Positions 25,311 through 34,462 are shown, counted from the first letter of the stretch. The stretch: 64,000 nt of DNA from Sphingomonas sp. Leaf242 (GCF_001422045.1 NZ_LMLW01000001.1:690972-754971); one strand, 5' to 3'. Numbers and translations are program-made. Notes: a model not told the origin generated them from the letters alone.

Positions 25311-25529
25311 TCATAGGGTTTGGCCAGTATTACTTTTCAGCACGCGATTGTCGGGATGATCGATTGCGGCGGCGACGTCAGCTACGCTTGAATGCGGTAG
25401 GTGGATCGGCTCATCGATACCGCGCAAAACGATTTCCGGAGATCCATATCCGACTTTGATCGTGATTATATCATCGGTGTTAAAAACTACTTGTCCGTCG
25501 GGGAATGCGTCAAGCATTACGAGTGGCAT
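25311..25529 (-). CDS. Small phage protein (72 aa), unknown
   Basis: GGAG sits 6 nt before ATG 25529. The product reads MPLVMLDAFPDGQVVFNTDD, then IITIKVGYGSPEIVLRGIDEPIHL and ends KSNTGQTL. The beta-strand-rich pattern suggests a small barrel. No motif is recognised. GC content is lower here than in the structural genes, as in much of 25.2-26.5 kb, consistent with phage accessory DNA. The 128-nt gap upstream of 25311 (25183-25310) holds no gene that I can see. Confidence 0.65.
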   Translation of the reverse strand: MPLVMLDAFPDGQVVFNTDDIITIKVGYGSPEIVLRGIDEPIHLPHSSVADVAAAIDHPDNRVLKSNTGQTL

Positions 25530-25601
25530 GTATTTCTCCAGTTAGGCGGTGGACGAGATCCTCGATGCCCGATTACTGAGCCATGCTGACCCGTTAAGCA
25601 A

Positions 25602-26228
25602 TCACTCAGCTCGGTAGGCGGTGGGATCTGCAACGAACACTTCGATATCGCTTAGATACCATGCAACGCATGCCGGACCGAGGCGAACTTTCGTAGGGAA
25701 TGTCTTTTCACTAACGCGGCGATGAATCGTCGCTGTGGAGAGCCCAGTTCGGCGGCGAACCTCGGGAATGCGCAGAAGGCTGTCACCGCGCCGATCGACG
25801 GGGGTTTGAGTGGGCACAGGCTGATCGACTGTATCGAGCTCTCGTTCTTGTAATTCGCCGCTCGTAGCCGAGGATCGCACATCGCTATCTGGCTTGGTGG
25901 GGTCGGCAGCAACGGCGACAGTTGGCGAGGGCAGTTGAGCCTCTGGGGATGTGCGGCTCCGAAGCGCCTGTCGCTCAATCGCTTGGCCCATTTGCTCATC
26001 CGCCGCCGCAGACATCACTAAGCGTCCAATGCCGACAGCATTAAGCAGGTCAAGCTCGTGGCCTGCTAGGGTAATTCCCTTTCCCTTGACCCCGGCGTTC
26101 GCCCATCTCCGCGAGAGCCTGATGATTCTCCGTCCGAGTTCGTCTGACATTTCGAGCTTAGCGCGGGGATCATCCTCCGCCACGGCAGCGACAGAATGGG
26201 AGATCATAATAGCTGTCCGTTCCGTCAT
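25602..26228 (-). CDS. AlpA-like / MerR-type helix-turn-helix regulator with extended N-terminus
   Basis: Residues about 145-208 form an AlpA-like domain: LLRIPEVRRRTGLSTATIHRRVSEKTFPTKVRLG followed by VAWYLSDIEVFV, a helix-turn-helix with the wing typical of prophage excisionase-type activators. The first 140 residues contain an ISHSVAAVAEDDPRAKLEMSDELGRRIIRLSRRWANAG region of unknown role. The start is uncertain: ATG 26228 (MTERTAIM) is used, ATG 26207 is possible, and 26324 would add unlikely sequence. AlpA-type proteins turn on integrase or excision genes. It lies at the right end of the prophage. Confidence 0.72.
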   Translation of the reverse strand: MTERTAIMISHSVAAVAEDDPRAKLEMSDELGRRIIRLSRRWANAGVKGKGITLAGHELDLLNAVGIGRLVMSAAADEQMGQAIERQALRSRTSPEAQLPSPTVAVAADPTKPDSDVRSSATSGELQERELDTVDQPVPTQTPVDRRGDSLLRIPEVRRRTGLSTATIHRRVSEKTFPTKVRLGPACVAWYLSDIEVFVADPTAYRAE

Positions 26229-26292
26229 AGACTGCGATGTGGTATCCAGTCTCCGCGGGCATGGTAGGACCGGATGGGCGCTAGGCAAGCTG

Positions 26293-26400
26293 CCGCCGGG
26301 GTAAAATATTTTTCCATGGTACAATCCATGGTATAGCTCGAAATAATTCCGAAATTATCTAGAGATTTCAATATCATCTAGCATGGTTTGTGGTAGTCTC
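26293..26400. promoter_or_regulatory. AT-rich control region with short repeats
   Basis: A patch far richer in A and T than the surroundings. It contains a 9-bp direct repeat TCCATGGTA (about 26313 and 26325) at 12-nt spacing, and an inverted repeat ATAATT-CCGA-AATTAT at 26343-26358. It lies upstream of the AlpA-like gene and 0.2 kb before the formate dehydrogenase gene. It may hold the regulator's promoter and operators, or the prophage junction. No clean attachment repeat was found. Confidence 0.5.
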
Positions 26401-26592
26401 CTTCGCTACCATTTCGGACGTGGTGCACGGCACCGTCCACGTACTCCCCGCAGACAGACGCAACCGATCACCAACTGCGGGAAACTCGTCTTCGCAATCA
26501 TGAAATGCGCTTCTATTGCCATGGGTTAATGGTCAGGGTGTGTGCCGTGTTTAAGGCGCATGCGTGAGTCCGGCCTCACGGGAGAGACGAGT

Positions 26593-28965
26593 ATGCGCGA
26601 CAAACGCCCTGATGGGATCGCCGATTACACGGGTCCGGCCGGCGGCTGGGGCGCACTCAAGGCGGTCGCCGTCTCGCTCAAGGCGCAGCAGATCGTCGTC
26701 CGCGGCGGCCAGACGCTGCTCAAGTCGAACCAGCCCGACGGCTTCGATTGCCCGAGCTGCGCATGGCCAGACCCAAAGCACACCTCCTCCTTCGAATTCT
26801 GCGAGAACGGCGCGAAGGCCGTCGCGTGGGAATCCACCGCCAAGACGATCGGCGCGGACTTCTTCGCCACGCACAGCGTGTCCGACATCTGGAAGCAGAG
26901 CGATCACTGGATCGAGGACCAAGGCCGCGTCACCGAGCCGCTCCGCTACAACGCCGCCACCGATCACTATGAGGTCGTGAGCTGGGCGGACGCGATGCGC
27001 GAGATCGGTGCAGGCCTCGCCGCCGTCCCCGATCCCAACCAAGCCGAGTTCTACACCTCGGGCCGCTGCTCGAACGAGGCGGCGTTCCTGTTCCAGCTTT
27101 TCGTGCGGTTGTACGGCACCAACAACTTCCCCGACTGTTCGAACATGTGCCACGAGGCGACCTCGGTCGGCCTGCCGAAGTCGATCGGCATCGGCAAGGG
27201 CACCGTCAGCCTCGAGGATTTCGACCACGCCGACCTGATCCTGTCGATCGGCCACAACCCCGGCACCAACCATCCGCGGATGATGGCGACGCTGCGCGAA
27301 GTGTCGAAGCGCGGCGGCAAGATCATCGTCTTCAACCCGCTCAAGGAACGCTCGCTCGAACGCTTCGAATCGCCGCAGTCGGTGGTCGAGATGGCGACTA
27401 TGTCGGCCACCCCGATCGCCAGCAGCTATTACCAGGTGAAGGTCGGCGGCGACGCCGCCGCGCTGAAGGGCATCGCCAAGGCGCTGGTCGCACTCGACGA
27501 GGCGGCCAAGGTCTCCGGCGGCGAGCCCGCGCTAGATCACGCGTTCATCGCCGAGCATACCGCGGGCCTCGACGACTATATCGCCGATCTCGCCACCACC
27601 GAATGGGCGGATATCGAGCGCTCCAGCGGGCTTTCGCGGAAGGACCTCGAAGAAGTCGCGCTGGCGTATTCGAAGTCGAAGTCGACGATCTGCTGCTACG
27701 GCATGGGCGTCACGCAGCACCGCACCGGCACGACCAACGTCCAGCAGATCGCGAACCTGCTTCTCCTGCGCGGCAACATGGGCAAGCCGGGGGCGGGCAT
27801 CTGCCCCTTGCGTGGTCACAGCAACGTTCAGGGCGACCGCACCGTCGGCATCACCGAGCGGCCAATGCCCTTGCTGCTCGACAACATGCGCGACGTGTTC
27901 GGGTTCGAGCCGCCGCGCGACCACGGCCATTCGGTCGTCGAGAGCATCGCCGCGATGCGCGACGGCCACGCCAAGGCGATCGTCTGCCTCGGCGGCAACC
28001 TCGCGATCGCCTCGTCCGATCCGCAGGCGTGTGCGGAGGGCTTCCGCAACCTCGATCTCGCGGTCCACATCACCACCAAGCTCAACCGCACGCAGTTGCT
28101 GATGGCGAAGGCGACGTATGTGTTGCCGTGCCTGGGGCGGACCGAACTCGACATGCAGGCCACCGGCCAGCAATCGGTCACGGTCGAGGATTCGATGTCG
28201 ATGGTCCACGCGTCGCGCGGCTTCCTGATGCCCCCGGGCGACAACGTGAAGTCGGAAATCTGGATCGTCGGCGAGATCGCCAAGGCGACCTTTGCCGCCA
28301 AGGGCCGCGCGCCGGTCGAGATCGACTGGGACGCCTATGTCGGCGACTACAGCCTGATCCGCGACAAGATCGAGGCGGTCTTCCCCGCGTTCGCCGACTA
28401 CAACGCACGTATCCGCAAGCCGGGCGGCTTTCACCTACCGAACTCGGCAGCGATGCGCGAGTGGAAGACGGACAGCGGCAAGGCGAACTTCATCGTCGCC
28501 AAGGGTGTCGAGGAGGACGAGAGCGCGGGCGATCCGACCGTCCTGCGGCTCACAACGCTGCGCGCGCACGATCAGTACAACACCACCGTCTACAGCCTCG
28601 ACGACCGTTATCGCGGCGTGTTCGGGCGCCGCGACATTCTATTCATGAACGAGCGCGACATGGCGCGGCTCGGGCACAAGGAAGGCGACGTCGTCGACAT
28701 CGCCACCGCGCTCCAGTTCGCCCGGCCCGACCGTGTCGTGCAGAAGCTGATGCTGGTCCGCTACGGGCTGCCCGACGGCTGCGTCGCCTCCTACTACCCC
28801 GAGACGCAGCCGTTGATCGCGCTCGAGGATCACGATCCGCAAAGCTTCACCCCTTCCTATAAATCCATCCCGGTGACCGTCCGTCCCGCCGCCGCCGACA
28901 TAGGTTCGGATCGCGGCGTGGTGCGTGCCGGGATCGTCGGCCAGCAGAGCAAAGTACGCGCATGA
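26593..28965 (+). CDS. FdhF/YdeP-family molybdopterin oxidoreductase 1
   Basis: A 790-residue molybdenum enzyme. ATG 26593 has GGAGAG upstream; the in-frame ATG 26542 is not supported. The N-terminus carries C53-x-x-C56 and C70 (GFDCPSCAW, EFCENGAKA), likely iron-sulfur ligands. The stretch SNMCHEATSVGL aligns with the selenocysteine site of E. coli FdhH, so C186 should be the Mo ligand. Pterin-binding blocks (GHNPGTNHPR, IIVFNPLKER, LLLRGNMGKPGAGICPLRGHSN) follow in order. The adjacent channel, FdhD and MobA suggest formate oxidation; electron acceptor and true substrate are not shown by the sequence. Confidence 0.88.
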   Translation: MRDKRPDGIADYTGPAGGWGALKAVAVSLKAQQIVVRGGQTLLKSNQPDGFDCPSCAWPDPKHTSSFEFCENGAKAVAWESTAKTIGADFFATHSVSDIWKQSDHWIEDQGRVTEPLRYNAATDHYEVVSWADAMREIGAGLAAVPDPNQAEFYTSGRCSNEAAFLFQLFVRLYGTNNFPDCSNMCHEATSVGLPKSIGIGKGTVSLEDFDHADLILSIGHNPGTNHPRMMATLREVSKRGGKIIVFNPLKERSLERFESPQSVVEMATMSATPIASSYYQVKVGGDAAALKGIAKALVALDEAAKVSGGEPALDHAFIAEHTAGLDDYIADLATTEWADIERSSGLSRKDLEEVALAYSKSKSTICCYGMGVTQHRTGTTNVQQIANLLLLRGNMGKPGAGICPLRGHSNVQGDRTVGITERPMPLLLDNMRDVFGFEPPRDHGHSVVESIAAMRDGHAKAIVCLGGNLAIASSDPQACAEGFRNLDLAVHITTKLNRTQLLMAKATYVLPCLGRTELDMQATGQQSVTVEDSMSMVHASRGFLMPPGDNVKSEIWIVGEIAKATFAAKGRAPVEIDWDAYVGDYSLIRDKIEAVFPAFADYNARIRKPGGFHLPNSAAMREWKTDSGKANFIVAKGVEEDESAGDPTVLRLTTLRAHDQYNTTVYSLDDRYRGVFGRRDILFMNERDMARLGHKEGDVVDIATALQFARPDRVVQKLMLVRYGLPDGCVASYYPETQPLIALEDHDPQSFTPSYKSIPVTVRPAAADIGSDRGVVRAGIVGQQSKVRA

Positions 28966-29750
28966 GCACCGGCTATTCATCGACGATCGACACCTACGCG
29001 ACCCTCGCGGCGACCAAGGCGGAGGCACTGCGACGCTCTCCCGTCGGGTTCTTTGCAGGCGCGATCCTCGCGGGCACGTATATCGGTATCGCGATGATCC
29101 TTGCGCTCAGCACGGGGTCGGGCCTCGAACCCGGCGTGCGACCCTTGGTGATGGGCGCGACCTTCGGGTTGGGGCTGATCCTGACGGTGTTCGCCGGCGC
29201 CGAGCTCTTCACCGGCTACGTGATGTATCTCGGCTTCGGCCTGGCAAAGCGCACGGTCAGCATTGCCCAGGCGTTGAAGCTGATCGTCGTCGTCTGGATC
29301 GGCAACCTCGTTGGCGGCGTGATCCTGTCGTTCATCTTCGCGGCGGGCGGCGGCGGTGCGATCTATGCGAACGCCGACACGATGTTCCACGCGTACGTTC
29401 AGCACAAGGTGTCGGTCGACGCGACCGCGCTGCTGGCGCGTGCGATCCTGTGCAACTGGCTCGTCTGCCTTGCGATCTGGACCGCGGCACGGATGACCGG
29501 CGATGCCGCCAAGTGCATCGGCATGGCGTGGATCCTGCTCGCGTTCGTCGCCGCCGGGTTCGAGCATTCAGTCGCCAACATGACCGCGCTGACGCTAGGG
29601 CTGCTCGTGCCGCATGCGTCGATCGATATCTTCGGGATGATCCGCAATCTCGCGATCGTCAGCCTCGGCAACATCATCGGCGGGCTAGTGTTCGTCGTCG
29701 GTGGCTATCTCGCCGCGGCAAAAACCGATGTGGTGCAGGCCACCAAGTGA
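28962..29750 (+). CDS. Formate/nitrite transporter (FNT) family channel
   Basis: A 262-residue inner-membrane protein with six hydrophobic segments. FNT signature sites are FFAGAILAGTYIGIA near the N-terminus, AGAELFTGYVMY, WIGNLVGG in the middle, and FEHSVANM, which carries the conserved central-pore His. Pentameric FNT channels carry formate, nitrite or hydrosulfide. It overlaps the oxidoreductase stop (ATGA), so the two are made together and formate is the most likely substrate. Confidence 0.9.
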   Translation: MSTGYSSTIDTYATLAATKAEALRRSPVGFFAGAILAGTYIGIAMILALSTGSGLEPGVRPLVMGATFGLGLILTVFAGAELFTGYVMYLGFGLAKRTVSIAQALKLIVVVWIGNLVGGVILSFIFAAGGGGAIYANADTMFHAYVQHKVSVDATALLARAILCNWLVCLAIWTAARMTGDAAKCIGMAWILLAFVAAGFEHSVANMTALTLGLLVPHASIDIFGMIRNLAIVSLGNIIGGLVFVVGGYLAAAKTDVVQATK

Positions 29751-29754
29751 GGCG

Positions 29755-29789
29755 CTTCGACTAGCCGCACCGTCTGCGGCTAGTCGAAG
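29755..29789. terminator. Bidirectional hairpin between convergent formate operons
   Basis: A perfect 15-bp stem (29755-29769 with 29775-29789) closes a 5-nt loop. It starts 5 nt after the channel stop on the plus strand and overlaps the last codons and stop of fdhD on the minus strand, so it can serve both transcripts. There is no T-run, as often in high-GC genomes. Confidence 0.75.
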
Positions 29790-30571
29790 ATCTTCCATGG
29801 ATCGTTGACCACCAGGATCGCATCGCTGCGCGCAAGCGCGAGCAGCGTCAGGCCGTGCTCGCGCGCGTGATCGATCGCCAGGCTGGTCGGGGCGGAGATC
29901 CCCACCAGCATCGGCGTCCCGGCGATCAGCGCCTTGTCGACCATCTCGAAACTGATCCGCGAGGTGACGAGGATGAAGCCGTCGATAGGCTGTCCCGTGA
30001 TCGCGATGCCGCCCACGAGCTTGTCGAGCGCATTGTGACGGCCGACGTCTTCATACGCCGCGACGATCCGACCCTCACGATCACACGCGGCCGCGGCATG
30101 GATCGCGCCCGTGGCCGCGTTGAGAGGCTGGTGGGCGCGCAACCCACCCAGTGCGGCAAACAGCGCGTCCCCAGGCGTGTCGGGCTTTGGCGGCGTCCTG
30201 GGGATCGGTTTGCGGAGCTGTTCGAGCCCGGAGATGCCGCATAGCCCGCAACTAGTGTCGCTGGTCCTATGGCGAACGCGGTCGTGGATGCGGCCCTTGC
30301 ACCGATCCGACAGCCCAACGCGGACGATCCAGCCCGCCTCCGCCTCGAAGATGTCGATGTCGCGCACATCGTCGGCGCCGTCGGCGAGCCGTTCGGTCAG
30401 CAGGAAGCCGGTGGTGAACTCGGCCAAATCGGCGGGTGTCATCATCATCACCGCATAGCCAAGCCCGTCGATCTCGATCGCGACGGGGACTTCGACCGCG
30501 ATAGCGCGCTCGCTTGCGGTAATCGAATCAGGCCGCAGGATCTTGATCGCTTGCGTGCGCGACGTGGTCAT
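29780..30571 (-). CDS. fdhD: Formate dehydrogenase accessory sulfurtransferase FdhD
   Basis: A 263-residue protein from ATG 30571, which overlaps the mobA stop (ATGA). FdhD passes sulfur from a cysteine desulfurase to the Mo cofactor of formate dehydrogenases. The C-x-x-C pair C108/C111 in SDTSCGLCGISGLE is present. The family blocks EFTTGFLLTERLADG, YEDVGRHNALDKLVGG and SRISFEMVDKALIAGTPMLVGIS are all seen. It is the third gene of an operon with oxidoreductase 2 and mobA. Two desulfurase-like genes lie 30 kb away in the window, so a sulfur donor exists. Confidence 0.93.
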   Translation of the reverse strand: MTTSRTQAIKILRPDSITASERAIAVEVPVAIEIDGLGYAVMMMTPADLAEFTTGFLLTERLADGADDVRDIDIFEAEAGWIVRVGLSDRCKGRIHDRVRHRTSDTSCGLCGISGLEQLRKPIPRTPPKPDTPGDALFAALGGLRAHQPLNAATGAIHAAAACDREGRIVAAYEDVGRHNALDKLVGGIAITGQPIDGFILVTSRISFEMVDKALIAGTPMLVGISAPTSLAIDHAREHGLTLLALARSDAILVVNDPWKIFD

Positions 30572-31083
30572 AAGGTTTCGAGGTCCTGCGGCGTGTTGGC
30601 GTTCGGAATAGGCGCACCCGCCGGGATCGGGATAGCCCCGATCGCCTCCGCCCACCCGCGCACCGATCGCCGCGGCACAGCCTCGATATGGGTCAGCAAA
30701 TTGCCGAGCAAACCTGCCTCCCAATGCCCGAGCACCGGAGCGTCGGGGCAGTAGGCGGAGGCACGACGGGACAGCACCGTCAGCAACCCGTCCGGCAACC
30801 ACGGCATGTCGCACGCGATCGTCACCACCGAAGTGAACCCGTTCGAGGCCGCATAACCGAGCGCGCCAGCGATGCCCCCCAATGGCCCGATATCCGCCCT
30901 CGGCAGGTCAGGGATCGCCCCATCACGTCCCGCGATCACCGCCGTCTCGACATGAACCAACAGCAACGCACGCGCATGCTCGGCCAACGCACGCCCGTCA
31001 AACACCGCCATCGCCTTGTCGGACCCGAAGCGCGACGACCGCCCGCCCGCCAGTACGACGCCGAGAATGCGCTGCTCGGTCAG
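30568..31083 (-). CDS. mobA: Molybdenum cofactor guanylyltransferase MobA (apparent CTG start)
   Basis: MobA links GMP to molybdopterin to make the MGD cofactor needed by both oxidoreductases here. The GTP-binding signature VVLAGGRSSRFGSDKA lies upstream of the first ATG (31011), so that ATG cannot be the start. The frame reaches back to CTG 31083, which overlaps the stop of the upstream gene (CTGA), giving 171 residues. No ATG, GTG or TTG occurs between. PLGGIAGAL and CDMPWLP support the family. A rare CTG start with translational coupling is the simplest reading; an ATT 15 nt later is an alternative. Confidence 0.85.
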   Translation of the reverse strand: MTEQRILGVVLAGGRSSRFGSDKAMAVFDGRALAEHARALLLVHVETAVIAGRDGAIPDLPRADIGPLGGIAGALGYAASNGFTSVVTIACDMPWLPDGLLTVLSRRASAYCPDAPVLGHWEAGLLGNLLTHIEAVPRRSVRGWAEAIGAIPIPAGAPIPNANTPQDLETL

Positions 31084-33368
31084 CGCGTCTTCTCGATTCG
31101 CACCGGCACCGATTTCGCTGCCGGAACATGGCTTTCGCGGGCATGGTGAGCAACCGGTATGAGCAGATTACACTCGGGATAATAAGCACCGAGGCAGCCC
31201 TCGGGAATCGCATATTCGACCACGCGGAGCTTGTTCAGGCGACGGTCCGAATTGTCGCCTGCGTCCCCGACCAGATCGACGTCGTCGCCATCGGTGATCC
31301 CCATCCGGATCATGTCGCTGCGGTTCATGAACACGATGTCGCGCGTGCCCTTCACGCCGCGGAAGCGGTCATGATAGCCGTAGACGGTCGTGTTGAACTG
31401 GTCGTTCGACCGCAGCGTCATTAGCCGGAAACGGCCTTCCGCTTCCTCGAACCCGGTAACGTTCAACGCCTGCGGTACGTTGATCTCCGCCTTGCCGCTC
31501 TTGGTCTTCCACTCGCGATGTGCCGCCGGCACACCCTTCCAGAACCCGCCGGGCGTGAACATCTGATCGTTGAAGTTCTTGAACAGGTCCGGATACGTCA
31601 CCTCGATCGCGTCGCGAACGCGGGCATAATCACGCACCCACGCATCCCAATCGAGCTTCGGATTGGGCGCGAGCGTCGCCTTGGCGATCCCCGCGACGAT
31701 CGCAGGCTCGGACAGCAACGTCTCTGAAGCCGGCGTCGCCTTGCCCTTCGACCCGTAGATCTGGCTAAACGAATCCTCGATCGACACGCTCTGCGGCCCG
31801 GTGCCCTGCATGTCGGTCTCGATCCGACCCAGACAGGGAAGCAGGTACGACGTCTCACCCGGCAAAAGGTGCGAGCGGTTGAGCTTGGTGGCGATGTGCA
31901 CCGTCAGGTCCAGCGCGCGCCACTTCGGCTCCATCCGCGCATGATCGGGGATCGCGCGCACAAAATTGCCACCAAGCCCGACGAACGCCTGCGCTCTGCC
32001 GTCGAGCACCGCCTCGCATGCCTCGACCGTATCCCAGCCCTTTTCGCGCGGCGGTTCAAAGCCATATTGCTCGGCAAGCTTGTCGAGCGGCGCGAGTTCG
32101 GGCTTCTCGGTGATCCCGACAGTGCGCTGGCCCTGGACGTTCGAGTGACCACGAACTGGCCCCATGCCGGCGCCCGGCTTGCCGATGTTGCCGCGGAGCA
32201 GCATCAGGTTGACGACCATGTGGACGTTGTCGATCCCGCCGACATGCTGCGTCAGCCCCATGCCGTACACCGCGATGACCGCCTTCGACTTGACATAAAC
32301 CTTCGCCGCCGCCTCGATCTCGGTACGGGGCAGGCCGCTTTCATGCTCGATCGTCGCCCATTCGGTCGCGCGCGCGACATCGGCAAACGCCTCGAACCCG
32401 GTCGTGTGCTCGGCGAGAAACGCGTGGTCAAGCACCGGCAGGCCATTGATCCGCTTGGCGTTGTCGTCGGCCTCGATCAGGTATTTGCACATCCCCATGA
32501 TCGCGCCGACGTCGCCGCCGGTCTTGAGCTGGTGATATTGCGAGGCGATCGGGGTCGACTTGCCCGTCACCATCTCGATCGGGTTCTGCGGGTCCTGGAA
32601 TTTCTCCAGACCGCGCTCCTTGAGCGGATTGAACACGACGATCTCGACGCCGCGCTTCGCACAATCGCGCAGCGGATGCAGGAAGCGCGGGCTGTTCACC
32701 CCAGGATTCTGCCCGAAGTAGAAGATCGCGTCGCACTTCTCGTAGTCCGACAGGTGGATCGTGCCGACCGCCGAACCGATCGCCGACTTCAACCCGACCG
32801 AGGTCGTCTCGTGGCACATGTTCGAACTATCAGGGAGGTTCTGGCTGCCATACATCCGCGCGAGCAGGCTATACATGTACGACGTCTCGAGGCTGGCGCG
32901 GCCTGACGCGTAGAAGATGACCTTGGTCGGATCATAGGTCTTCAGCTTGGCGCCAATGCCGGCAAACGCCTCGTCCCAGCTGCATGCCGCATATTTGTCG
33001 GTCGCAGCATCATATTTCAACGGGTGCGTGAGCCGCCCGGCCTGCTCAAGATCGTAATCCTTCCAGCCGATCAGCTCGCTGACCGTATGCTGCTCGAAGA
33101 ACGCCGGCGTGACGCGGAACGAGGTCAGCTCCCACGCGGTCGCCTTCGCACCATTCTCACAGAACTCCGCAACATGCGGATGCGCGGGCTTGCCCCACGC
33201 GCAACTCACGCACTGAAAGCCGTCGGGCTTGTTCTGGCGCGCCAGTTCGCGGACGATCTCAGGCCCGACCTTCTCGCGCGCGGAAATCTCGACCAGCGAC
33301 TTCATCGAGCCCCAGCCGCCTGCTGGTGCGGTGTAGTCTTCGATCTCTACGGTCCGGTCGTCGCTCAT
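31080..33368 (-). CDS. FdhF/YdeP-family molybdopterin oxidoreductase 2
   Basis: A 762-residue paralogue of the 26593-28965 product. ATG 33368 is used because GGAG lies 6 nt before it, while ATG 33374 abuts the same GGAG. The Cys set near the N-terminus (GFQCVSCAWGKPAHPHVAEFC) and the Mo-ligand stretch SNMCHETTSVGL (C185) are kept, as are FGQNPGVNSPR, VVFNPLKERGLEKF and LMLLRGNIGKPGAGMGPVRGHSN. It heads the operon with mobA and fdhD. The two paralogues share blocks but differ throughout, so they are an old duplication; possible division of labour is unknown. Confidence 0.88.
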   Translation of the reverse strand: MSDDRTVEIEDYTAPAGGWGSMKSLVEISAREKVGPEIVRELARQNKPDGFQCVSCAWGKPAHPHVAEFCENGAKATAWELTSFRVTPAFFEQHTVSELIGWKDYDLEQAGRLTHPLKYDAATDKYAACSWDEAFAGIGAKLKTYDPTKVIFYASGRASLETSYMYSLLARMYGSQNLPDSSNMCHETTSVGLKSAIGSAVGTIHLSDYEKCDAIFYFGQNPGVNSPRFLHPLRDCAKRGVEIVVFNPLKERGLEKFQDPQNPIEMVTGKSTPIASQYHQLKTGGDVGAIMGMCKYLIEADDNAKRINGLPVLDHAFLAEHTTGFEAFADVARATEWATIEHESGLPRTEIEAAAKVYVKSKAVIAVYGMGLTQHVGGIDNVHMVVNLMLLRGNIGKPGAGMGPVRGHSNVQGQRTVGITEKPELAPLDKLAEQYGFEPPREKGWDTVEACEAVLDGRAQAFVGLGGNFVRAIPDHARMEPKWRALDLTVHIATKLNRSHLLPGETSYLLPCLGRIETDMQGTGPQSVSIEDSFSQIYGSKGKATPASETLLSEPAIVAGIAKATLAPNPKLDWDAWVRDYARVRDAIEVTYPDLFKNFNDQMFTPGGFWKGVPAAHREWKTKSGKAEINVPQALNVTGFEEAEGRFRLMTLRSNDQFNTTVYGYHDRFRGVKGTRDIVFMNRSDMIRMGITDGDDVDLVGDAGDNSDRRLNKLRVVEYAIPEGCLGAYYPECNLLIPVAHHARESHVPAAKSVPVRIEKTR

Positions 33369-33493
33369 GCTCATCTCCGCTTTTGACCTCTAACGAAGCG
33401 GCAAAGCTTTCGATGCAGGCGGCACAGATTTACCGGCGGTTCAAATCCGGGCTCCGATCGCCTAGATGCCATTCAAATCTCCAAGGAATCACG

Positions 33494-34462
33494 ATGACGA
33501 CGCACACGACCCGCATGCTTATCCTCGGCTCGGGCCCCGCCGGGCTCTCGGCCGCGATCTATGGCGCGCGTGCCGGGATGGCGCCGATCGTCGTGCAGGG
33601 CATCCAGCCCGGCGGCCAGTTGACCACGACGACCGACGTCGAGAACTACCCCGGCTTCAAAGACGTCATCCAGGGCCCGTGGCTGATGGAGCAGATGCAG
33701 GCGCAGGCCGAGCATGTCGGCACGCGAATGATGTGGGACACGATCGTTCAGGTCGATCTGACCAGCCGCCCGTTCCGCCTGATCGGCGACAGCGGCGACG
33801 TGTACGAAGGCGACACGCTGGTCATCGCGACCGGCGCGCAGGCGAAGTGGCTCGGCATCGACAGTGAGGAGCCGATGAAGGGCAAGGGCGTCAGCGCCTG
33901 CGCGACCTGCGACGGGTTCTTCTACCGCGGCAAGAAGGTGGCCGTCATCGGTGGCGGCAACACCGCTGTCGAGGAGGCGCTGTACCTCACCAACCATTCG
34001 CCCGACGTGACGCTGATCCACCGCCGCGATTCGCTGCGGTCGGAGAAGATCCTCCAGGAGCGCCTGTTCGCACATAAGGGTGTGACGGTGCTGTGGAACA
34101 AGGAAGTTCGTGAGTTCGTCGACGGCGGCGGCAATGCAGGCTTGGTCGCGCTGGAGCTCGAGGATACGGTGACCGGCGAGCGCTCGCGGCTTGCGGTCGA
34201 TGGCGGGTTCGTAGCAATCGGTCATCACCCTGCGACTGAACTGTTCCGCGGGCATCTCGATCTCGATTCGGACGGGTATATTTCGGTCGAGACCGGATCG
34301 ACGCGGACCAGCGTCGAGGGTGTGTTCGCGTGCGGCGACGTGGCGGACAAGGTGTATCGGCAGGCGGTGACCGCGGCGGGCACGGGCTGCATGGCGGCGC
34401 TGGACGCCGAGCGCTTCCTGGCGGCGGCCGAGTTTGCGGAGCTTGCCGAAGCCGCGGAATAA
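33494..34462 (+). CDS. trxB: Thioredoxin reductase
   Basis: A 322-residue NADPH-dependent flavoenzyme that reduces thioredoxin. ATG 33494 has AAGGA 7 nt upstream. Features in order: FAD loop LGSGPAGLSAAIYGARAG, PGGQLTTTTDVENYPGF, the redox-active CATC at residues 136-139 (SACATCDGFFYRG), NADPH loop VIGGGNTAVEEAL, and FAD-side VFACGDVADKVYRQAVTAAGTGCMAAL. It is divergent from oxidoreductase 2, sharing a 125-nt spacer. A housekeeping gene with no sign of transfer. Confidence 0.95.
   Translation: MTTHTTRMLILGSGPAGLSAAIYGARAGMAPIVVQGIQPGGQLTTTTDVENYPGFKDVIQGPWLMEQMQAQAEHVGTRMMWDTIVQVDLTSRPFRLIGDSGDVYEGDTLVIATGAQAKWLGIDSEEPMKGKGVSACATCDGFFYRGKKVAVIGGGNTAVEEALYLTNHSPDVTLIHRRDSLRSEKILQERLFAHKGVTVLWNKEVREFVDGGGNAGLVALELEDTVTGERSRLAVDGGFVAIGHHPATELFRGHLDLDSDGYISVETGSTRTSVEGVFACGDVADKVYRQAVTAAGTGCMAALDAERFLAAAEFAELAEAAE

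Noticed and set aside
27147..28862. 571-codon plus-strand frame inside formate oxidoreductase 1
   Set aside because: It is the +1-shifted shadow of a well-conserved enzyme and is composed mainly of Arg, Gly and Ala.
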